A DNA stretch of 29,176 bases from CAZLLE01 sp964560425 (GTDB lineage: Bacteria > Campylobacterota > Campylobacteria > Campylobacterales > QNZT01). The position numbers were made by a program, and so were the translations under genes. Position 1 is the first letter of the stretch; every line of letters starts with the position of its first letter. Below, one piece after another: positions 24,325-29,176 of the stretch. The notes under the pieces were generated by a model. It was given only the letters and a program-made list of their open reading frames with translations. It was not told the DNA's origin and made no database searches. Location: assembly GCA_964560425.1 (NCBI GenBank), contig CAZLLE010000066.1, forward strand, positions 1 to 29,176. The letters run 5' to 3'.

Positions 24325-25246
24325 CTATTTCCTCCACAGTATAAGGTTTCTTATTTTCAGCAGCATAATATGTACGAACAATCAACTCTGCCAAAAATCC
24401 AGTCACAATCAAAATAATTCCAATAAATGTCATCATGACACCCAAAATCAAAAGGGGTCTTGTTCCAATACTATAACCCAAAAGTTTTATACAAAACATA
24501 TAAAAATTAATAATCATTCCAATACCAAAGCTCATAATCCCAAGCCCACCAAAAAGGTGCATCGGTTTTTGTCTATACTTCTCCATAAAGACCATCAACA
24601 AAAGATCACTAGCTACTTTAAAGGTTCGACCAAGACCATATTTTGACTCACCATGAATTCGTGAATGATGTTTTACATCAACCTCTGTTATATTAGCACC
24701 ATTAAGATGAGCCAAAACGGGGATAAAACGGTGTAATTCACCATAAAGCTCTAAATTTTTTGCAACTGAACTTTTAAATAATTTAAGAGTACAACCATAA
24801 TCACTAACATAAACACCCGTTAATTTACGAATCAATCTATTTGCTATCTTACTAGGCAATTTTCTAAATAGAAAATTATCTTCTCTCTTTGCCCTCTTAC
24901 CAGCGATAAGATCCCACCCCTCATTCTCCAACTTTTCAATCATCATAGGGATATCACTTGGATCATTTTGCAAATCACCATCAAGTGTGGCAATTAACTC
25001 TCCACTAGCAATATCTATTCCAGCAGCCATAGCTGTTGTCTGTCCATAATTTCTAGTAAAGATCACAAGTTTAACTCTATCATCAAGATTCTCTTTAACT
25101 TTTTCTACTGTTTTGTCTGATGATCCATCATCTACAATAATTAGTTCATAATCTATATTAGCCAAAGCTTCCCTCACCTCTTTAAAAAGAGGTTCCACAT
25201 TTTCCTCTTCATTCATCATTGGCACCACTAAGGATAATTTTTTCAC
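24311..25246 (-). CDS. Family 2 polyprenyl-phosphate glycosyltransferase (ArnC/DPM1/GtrB type)
   Basis: 311 residues. The GT-A domain has VVPMMNEEENV, Asp39-Asp40 (DDGSSD), FTRNYGQT and the metal-binding D89-G-D91-L-Q-N-D-P. Two C-terminal transmembrane helices (about 230-255 and 265-290) mark the class that attaches a sugar to undecaprenyl or dolichyl phosphate at the inner-membrane cytoplasmic face. The donor sugar is not predictable. The GTG start overlaps the PAP2 stop codon (GTGA). With the ArnT/PMT-like gene two genes upstream, it forms a donor-maker plus donor-user pair. Confidence 0.9.
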   Translation of the reverse strand: MKKLSLVVPMMNEEENVEPLFKEVREALANIDYELIIVDDGSSDKTVEKVKENLDDRVKLVIFTRNYGQTTAMAAGIDIASGELIATLDGDLQNDPSDIPMMIEKLENEGWDLIAGKRAKREDNFLFRKLPSKIANRLIRKLTGVYVSDYGCTLKLFKSSVAKNLELYGELHRFIPVLAHLNGANITEVDVKHHSRIHGESKYGLGRTFKVASDLLLMVFMEKYRQKPMHLFGGLGIMSFGIGMIINFYMFCIKLLGYSIGTRPLLILGVMMTFIGIILIVTGFLAELIVRTYYAAENKKPYTVEEIVERK

Positions 25247-25911
25247 TTGAGAGCTCCATCCAAAGAGGCATCCTCTTTATAAAAGAAAAAATATAGTAGT
25301 TTAAAAATAGCAAAATTAATAATCAAAGCAAAAACAACATCACTCAAAAAATGCCCCCCTCCAACAACTCTAGTCAAAGACATCAATAGAGCAAAACCAA
25401 GAGCTATATAAAAAATTTTACGACTCCTATAAAAAAAAGCAAAAGCAATAAAAAAGATAGAAGCACTAACATGACCACTTATAAATGAGCAATTTCTATT
25501 ACACTCATCAGCAATTTCATAAAAAGGTGTAAATTTGGCTTTCCCCCCAAACTGAACCATCTTCACAGGTCTAGCTCTTCCACTATACTCTTTAAAAATA
25601 GAGTTAGTAATCAATCCCGGTCCAATAAGCAAAAAAGTTAAAAGAAAAAAGATCGCTTTCTTATTCAAAATATCAAACTCAACACTTTTTCTATATTGAT
25701 AAATCAACATAGAGATAAGAGAGATAAGAGTAATTACCATTAAAACAGGAAGAGCTTTATAGATAAAATAGAAAAATAGATTTCGTTTGAGATAAAAACC
25801 ACTTTGATCATCATAAAAAAGAGATGAGACTTCCAAGTCTATTTGAGGATAAAAACCAAAAATTAAGATAGAAAAAATTAGAATAGAGATAAATAGTCTA
25901 GAAAACTTCAT
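25243..25911 (-). CDS. PAP2-superfamily membrane phosphatase
   Basis: 222 residues with about five membrane helices. The three lipid-phosphatase motifs are complete: K107-x6-R114-P115, S145-G-H147 and T180-R181-x5-H187-x3-D191. The active site should face the periplasm. Relatives include LpxE (lipid A dephosphorylation), PgpB and undecaprenyl-diphosphate phosphatases, and which is meant cannot be decided. The gene sits between the GT2 and ArnT/PMT-like genes with no gap, so recycling of the lipid carrier or trimming of lipid A phosphate before sugar addition are both sensible. Confidence 0.9.
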   Translation of the reverse strand: MKFSRLFISILIFSILIFGFYPQIDLEVSSLFYDDQSGFYLKRNLFFYFIYKALPVLMVITLISLISMLIYQYRKSVEFDILNKKAIFFLLTFLLIGPGLITNSIFKEYSGRARPVKMVQFGGKAKFTPFYEIADECNRNCSFISGHVSASIFFIAFAFFYRSRKIFYIALGFALLMSLTRVVGGGHFLSDVVFALIINFAIFKLLYFFFYKEDASLDGALK

Positions 25912-27363
25912 CTAATATCCCCTAAAATTTTTGAGAAGAAAAATATTATAACTTCTATTATAATCCATATCGACTCTCGTGGTAATAAAATTTAATTTCT
26001 TAAAATCTTCAAAATCTTTAGATACTTCATCAATATCCCCTCTATTAGAGACAAAAAGAAAATCTCTACCAATTTCATTATTCATATTTTGAGTCATGTG
26101 ATACTGATTTTCAATAATCTTTTTGGGATTATAGAGATAACATTTTTGCTTTAGATAATAGGTGAAAAGAGCAGTCTCTTTTCGACTATTGGTTAATATT
26201 ATTGTCTTTGGATAATCTTCATGAACTCTATTAATTTTTTGAGATATTTCACTCCAACCACTTACCCTTCTAAAGGGATCCATCTTTGCACTCACTTCTA
26301 TACCAAAAAATGAAGCTAAAAAGTGATAATTAAAAAAGATTATAGCAATCAAAGAGTGTATTATTATGGAGTATATAAGAAGTCTCTCTTTTCTATTTTT
26401 CAAAAGATAAGCCACTACCAAAATAGTAGCAGAGACAAATGCAGGAGCAGCCCAATTTGCAAAAGCACGGCTCAAAAGACTAAGAAATGTAATAAAAGCC
26501 AACATTACTATAGAGAATAAAAATAAAATTAGATAATTTTTCTCTTTTTTAATCTCCTTATACTGAAAAATAATCACTAAAAAAAAGTAAAATAGAATTG
26601 GACCAAAAAGTAAAAATTGAGCAGAAAAAAACTCAATAAAATATTTAAAATTAAAAAGTTCTCTATCAATATGTGATATCTCTTTTGTATGCACAAAGGA
26701 GATAAAGTCATGAGTATAGTTCCAATATAAGTTTGGTAAAAAGAGTATAAAAGCTATAACTATAGCCATATAAAAATATCTATTTTTCAAATGTTTTCTA
26801 TATGAGGGGATTAAAACAAGAACTAATATAGCTGAAACTAAAAAGAGAATAAAATTATACTTACTCAACAGTCCCAATCCTGAAAATACTCCAGCCCCAA
26901 ACCATTGCCAAAATTGATTATATTTGATAGCTTTGATAAAAAAGAGTAGCCCAAGAGACCAAAAAAGCAACAACACTACATCGGTAGATATAATCATCGA
27001 AGAGAGCCAAACAGAAGGCAGAGTAAAAAATATAAGAGCAGAGTAAAAAGCGACCTTATAATTAAATAACTCTTTTGAGATAAAATATATCACAATAGAG
27101 GTAATCGGATATACCAACATAGCACCAATTTTAATAGCAATCACACTATCACCAAAAAGCCAAGTTGTCAAAAAGATAAGAAGAGAAAGCATAGGAGGTT
27201 TTGAGTAATAACCAAAATCCAGATTTTGTGACCAACCATAATAGTAAGCTTCATCAAAAAAAAGATCATACTCTAAATTAAAAAGTAGAAAAAGCCTATA
27301 TAACCATATTCCCACCATAATAGATATCAATAAAATAGTAGAATTTTTATAATTTATAGGCAC
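25912..27363 (-). CDS. ArnT/PMT-like polytopic glycosyltransferase (PMT_2 family)
   Basis: 483 residues, with about ten or more transmembrane helices and a C-terminal soluble domain (about 370-483). The first periplasmic loop carries Asp37-Glu38 and the following YYYGWSQNLDFGYYSKPP, which corresponds to the DE-x-YY...KPP motif of membrane glycosyltransferases that use polyprenyl-phosphate sugars as donors on the periplasmic face. The likely acceptor is lipid A, a glycan or a protein. The start is GTG. It directly follows the flippase-like gene and precedes the PAP2 gene. Confidence 0.85.
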   Translation of the reverse strand: MPINYKNSTILLISIMVGIWLYRLFLLFNLEYDLFFDEAYYYGWSQNLDFGYYSKPPMLSLLIFLTTWLFGDSVIAIKIGAMLVYPITSIVIYFISKELFNYKVAFYSALIFFTLPSVWLSSMIISTDVVLLLFWSLGLLFFIKAIKYNQFWQWFGAGVFSGLGLLSKYNFILFLVSAILVLVLIPSYRKHLKNRYFYMAIVIAFILFLPNLYWNYTHDFISFVHTKEISHIDRELFNFKYFIEFFSAQFLLFGPILFYFFLVIIFQYKEIKKEKNYLILFLFSIVMLAFITFLSLLSRAFANWAAPAFVSATILVVAYLLKNRKERLLIYSIIIHSLIAIIFFNYHFLASFFGIEVSAKMDPFRRVSGWSEISQKINRVHEDYPKTIILTNSRKETALFTYYLKQKCYLYNPKKIIENQYHMTQNMNNEIGRDFLFVSNRGDIDEVSKDFEDFKKLNFITTRVDMDYNRSYNIFLLKNFRGY

Positions 27364-27367
27364 AATA

Positions 27368-28270
27368 TTACTCTTTAATGGGAATGACTAATTTTGCCAA
27401 AAAAAATGTGAAAACTTCGCCTAATATAGTAACTAATCTAAAAATTATAGCTCCTGCTAATAATTCCTCTTTTGATAAAAACAGAACCGAAGGCAACAAA
27501 AGTAAAAGAGTTGATTCTCGAATACCAATCCCTCCCGGAGCACCAGGGACAATAAACCCCAAAAGCCATGCAATGGAGGAGATCAAAATCATATTTCCAA
27601 AAAGCCCAAAAGATATATTGACATCAAAAAAAATAACATAGATGAAGATCAATATAGATGAAGATCCAACCAAAAAAAAAGTTTGCAGAACAATAACAGA
27701 TAAAATCTCATAACTAAAAAGTTGGTCTCTATATTTTTTTTGAGAAACAACAATAGAGATCAAAAAGATAAAAAGAGCAAAAGCCATCATAATAGTATTA
27801 AAAGAGAGTCCAAAATAGTAACCAAAATCTATCTCAACTCCAAAAAAGATCAAACCAATAAAAATAATAATCCCAACACTAATCAATTGCAAAATAATCT
27901 CTGCCCCATTTGCAAAAACTATCGCCCTATTAGATAATCCATGACTCTTTACAAGCGAATGTCTTCCCAAAAAATGAAACACATTACCAGGAGCATATTT
28001 AAAAATAACCGTTTTTAAATACACAGAAATTACACCCATATCCAATAATCTATTTTGAGAAATTTCCAACAGTTTTTTCCAGCCATAAGCCAAAAAAATA
28101 TATAAAAAAGAGAATATAAAAGAGAGCAAAACAATAGTTGGAAACCAAAATAGTTCAACTCTATTTATAATAGATGAAAAATCAAATTTATAGAGCAAAA
28201 AACCAAGAAACAAAAAAGATACAAAAACAATAATACGACCCAAAATAGTCGTAAAATTTTTAAATTTCAT
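27368..28270 (-). CDS. UPF0104/lysylphosphatidylglycerol synthase-like membrane protein (putative flippase)
   Basis: 300 residues with about eight transmembrane helices. The family signature GFIVPGAPGGIGIRES (about residues 242-257) is clear. The first half contains the conserved KTVIFKYAPGNVFHFLGRH segment. These proteins correspond to the membrane half of MprF and are proposed to flip lipids or lipid-linked sugars; the catalytic soluble domain of MprF is missing. As the first gene of the cassette it may move the lipid-linked sugar made by the GT2 enzyme across the membrane (inference). ATG start. Confidence 0.88.
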   Translation of the reverse strand: MKFKNFTTILGRIIVFVSFLFLGFLLYKFDFSSIINRVELFWFPTIVLLSFIFSFLYIFLAYGWKKLLEISQNRLLDMGVISVYLKTVIFKYAPGNVFHFLGRHSLVKSHGLSNRAIVFANGAEIILQLISVGIIIFIGLIFFGVEIDFGYYFGLSFNTIMMAFALFIFLISIVVSQKKYRDQLFSYEILSVIVLQTFFLVGSSSILIFIYVIFFDVNISFGLFGNMILISSIAWLLGFIVPGAPGGIGIRESTLLLLLPSVLFLSKEELLAGAIIFRLVTILGEVFTFFLAKLVIPIKE

Positions 28271-28566
28271 TTACAATACACCTTTTTTCACTCTTATTCA
28301 TCTAAAAATATCAAACATGCATTATAGTATAAATACACAATATAAACACTTGATTAGTTTTTAAAGAAAACAAACAAATATCCAGAGATTGAGCAGAAGC
28401 TTTTGAGCGTATTCAGCCTTCAAAAAAAAGCTGAAAAATGAAAATTTGAAATCCGTCGAAATCGTATCGTCCGTCGTTTAGACTTAAGTAGATAGTACAA
28501 CAATGATAAGATTATTTGGAATAAATTATTATGCAGAAATCAGTAAAGGTATCAGACTAGCAAAAT
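28271..28566. other. Gene-poor spacer with a compositionally odd patch
   Basis: No plausible gene on either strand. The first 80 nt are the leader and promoter of the flippase gene. Bases 28380-28490 are richer in G+C than the surroundings and contain two TCCGTCG copies (28452-28458 and 28470-28476) and an imperfect hairpin (28412-28420 with 28428-28435). Stop codons break every frame. A decayed gene or an intergenic repeat element are both possible. Confidence 0.5.
28321..28326 (-). promoter_or_regulatory. -10 box of the flippase / glycosyltransferase cassette
   Basis: Perfect TATAAT on the minus strand, about 50 nt upstream of the ATG at 28270, with an A/T-rich spacer above it. It would drive the cassette down to the HIT gene and perhaps the Bat operon. 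Confidence 0.5.
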
Positions 28567-28788
28567 ATGTTAAAATAAAGTAATAAAAATTACATAGGCT
28601 ATCGTTTCTTTTTCTTCTCAAGAGAAGAATTGAGACAGCATATTCATATACAATGTCAAAAAGGTGAAGCAAAATTTTGGCTTGATCCACAAATTGAATT
28701 GGCAAAAAATTACAAATTATCAAGAAAGGAACTCAATGAAATTGATCAAATAATTGAGGAACATTATAATAAATTTATAAAAGCTTGA
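28567..28788 (+). pseudogene. DUF4160 gene with an early stop codon
   Basis: From 28591 on, the plus strand encodes a good DUF4160 domain: NYIGYRFFFFSREE, then HIHIQ, GEAKFWLDP, ELAKNY and SRKELNEIDQIIEEHY, ending at 28788. An in-frame ATG lies at 28567, but the fourth codon is TAA (28576-28578), and no ATG, GTG or TTG occurs between that stop and the core motif; the first TTG, at 28630, would cut the domain. So the gene is either a nonsense-mutated pseudogene, a sequencing error, or starts at a non-standard codon such as ATA at 28594. DUF4160 normally pairs with DUF2442 as a toxin-antitoxin-like module, and the partner follows 10 nt later. Confidence 0.7.
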
Positions 28789-28798
28789 GAGGAACATT

Positions 28799-29032
28799 TT
28801 GGAAACAGAAGTAACTAATATATCAAGTCATGGATTATGGATACTATCAAATAAAAAAGAGTTTTTTTTATCTTATGATGATTTTCCATGGTTTAAAGAT
28901 AAAACAATAAATGATATTACAAAAGTTGAGAGTTTTGGACAAGGACATTTATATTGGGAAACTTTAGATGTTGATTTGAGTTTAGATACGATAGAACACC
29001 CCGAAAGATTTCCACTTCAATCGAATACATAG
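28799..29032 (+). CDS. DUF2442 protein, partner of DUF4160
   Basis: 77 residues with the DUF2442 pattern: ISSHGLWI near the N-terminus, FFLSYDDFPWF in the middle and the C-terminal HLYWETLDVDLSLDTIEHPERFPL. The start is TTG with a GAGAGGA ribosome-binding site about 6 nt upstream, and no better start is nearby. DUF2442 and DUF4160 are commonly adjacent and are classed as a toxin-antitoxin-like pair of unproven mechanism. The reading frame is intact although its partner appears broken. Confidence 0.85.
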   Translation: METEVTNISSHGLWILSNKKEFFLSYDDFPWFKDKTINDITKVESFGQGHLYWETLDVDLSLDTIEHPERFPLQSNT

Positions 29033-29065
29033 CAAATTTTAATACCAAATTAAATCTAAATTTGA

Positions 29066-29071
29066 TACAAT
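29066..29071 (+). promoter_or_regulatory. Extended -10 promoter of the Phd/YefM-like antitoxin gene
   Basis: TACAAT preceded by TGA (extended -10), 28 nt before the ATG at 29100. It overlaps a 7-bp inverted repeat (CAAATTT at 29034-29040, AAATTTG at 29058-29064) that could be an autoregulatory operator, as is usual for such antitoxins. Confidence 0.45.
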
Positions 29072-29099
29072 ACATTATCTGCAATTTAAAGGAAATCCA

Positions 29100-29176
29100 A
29101 TGTATTTAAGTCAAGATATAAAACCAATTAGTTACTTAAAAGCAAAAACAGCTGATGTTATTTACACTGTAAATAA
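29100..29176 (+). CDS. Phd/YefM-family antitoxin, N-terminal fragment (runs off the window)
   Basis: Only the first 25 codons are visible. The N-terminus MYLSQDIKPISYLKAK, then TADVIYTVN, matches the Phd/YefM DNA-binding domain of type II antitoxins, which repress their own operon and neutralise a RelE/ParE/Doc-type toxin. AAAGGAAA precedes the ATG. The toxin gene would be expected just beyond the right edge of the window. Confidence 0.8.
   Translation, partial: MYLSQDIKPISYLKAKTADVIYTVN

Noticed and set aside
28503..28580. 25-codon plus-strand frame starting ATGATAAGA upstream of DUF4160
   Set aside because: Different frame from DUF4160, no family match and no ribosome-binding site; most likely chance, although it could be part of the decayed region.
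28529..28723. 64-residue minus-strand reading frame in the right-hand accessory region
   Set aside because: It is antisense to the DUF4160 coding sequence, which has clear family motifs on the plus strand; the minus frame has none and no ribosome-binding site.
1..29176. CRISPR arrays, tRNA or rRNA genes, and intact insertion sequences
   Set aside because: I looked for regularly spaced repeats, cloverleaf-like intergenic segments and transposase motifs and saw none; intergenic space is small and accounted for.

Overview
The window is a low-GC (roughly 30% by eye) chromosomal segment of a free-living-type member of the Campylobacterota (Epsilonproteobacteria; Sulfurimonas/Sulfurovum/Arcobacter-like, genus not resolvable from here). 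The main argument is gene order. From memory, rluA-family / waaA / flgZ-like zinc ribbon / nif3-like / glyQ / purE / U32 / cheZ-like / glnA follows the Campylobacter jejuni Cj0708-Cj0699 block, and parts follow Helicobacter pylori HP0956-HP0960 and HP0169-HP0170. TTG and GTG starts are frequent.

Layout. (1) 1-1536: the 3' end of a restriction-type helicase/nuclease gene, an orphan ribosome-binding site with a 19-codon ORF, and a convergent Fic gene whose catalytic His is Gln; this looks like an accessory edge. (2) 1554-8940, minus strand: a tightly packed housekeeping operon set (pseudouridine synthase, Kdo transferase, FlgZ-like protein, Nif3-like protein, glycyl-tRNA synthetase alpha, glutaredoxin, coiled-coil protein, PurE, U32/TrhP tRNA-modification protein, CheZ-like phosphatase). 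(3) 9018-11846, plus strand: PHP histidinol-phosphatase, glutamine synthetase without the adenylylation Tyr, and an exported helix-hairpin-helix protein with a Lys-rich tail. (4) 11865-13973, minus: Psd, a ferritin-like protein and an IscU-like protein lacking one scaffold Cys. (5) 14071-15495: a WbaP-type initiating sugar-phosphate transferase standing alone. (6) 15703-23847, minus: a complete MoxR/Bat operon (MoxR, DUF58, DUF4381-like, BatA, fused BatB-BatC, BatD) translationally coupled to a family-4 uracil-DNA glycosylase and a periplasmic protein. (7) 23938-28270, minus: a cassette of HIT protein, polyprenyl-phosphate GT2, PAP2 phosphatase, ArnT/PMT-like transferase and UPF0104 flippase-like protein, which resembles a lipid-linked sugar transfer pathway for envelope modification. 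(8) 28271-29176: a gene-poor stretch with a small compositionally odd patch, then a degraded DUF4160 gene, DUF2442 and the start of a Phd/YefM antitoxin, which is a toxin-antitoxin-like accessory island.

Most of the window is conserved core genome. The points most worth a second look are the IscU-like/ferritin-like pair, the Fic protein with the substituted catalytic His, the eight-gene Bat operon that includes a DNA glycosylase, the lipid-linked sugar cassette, and the two accessory edges. I see no CRISPR array, rRNA, tRNA or intact insertion sequence.
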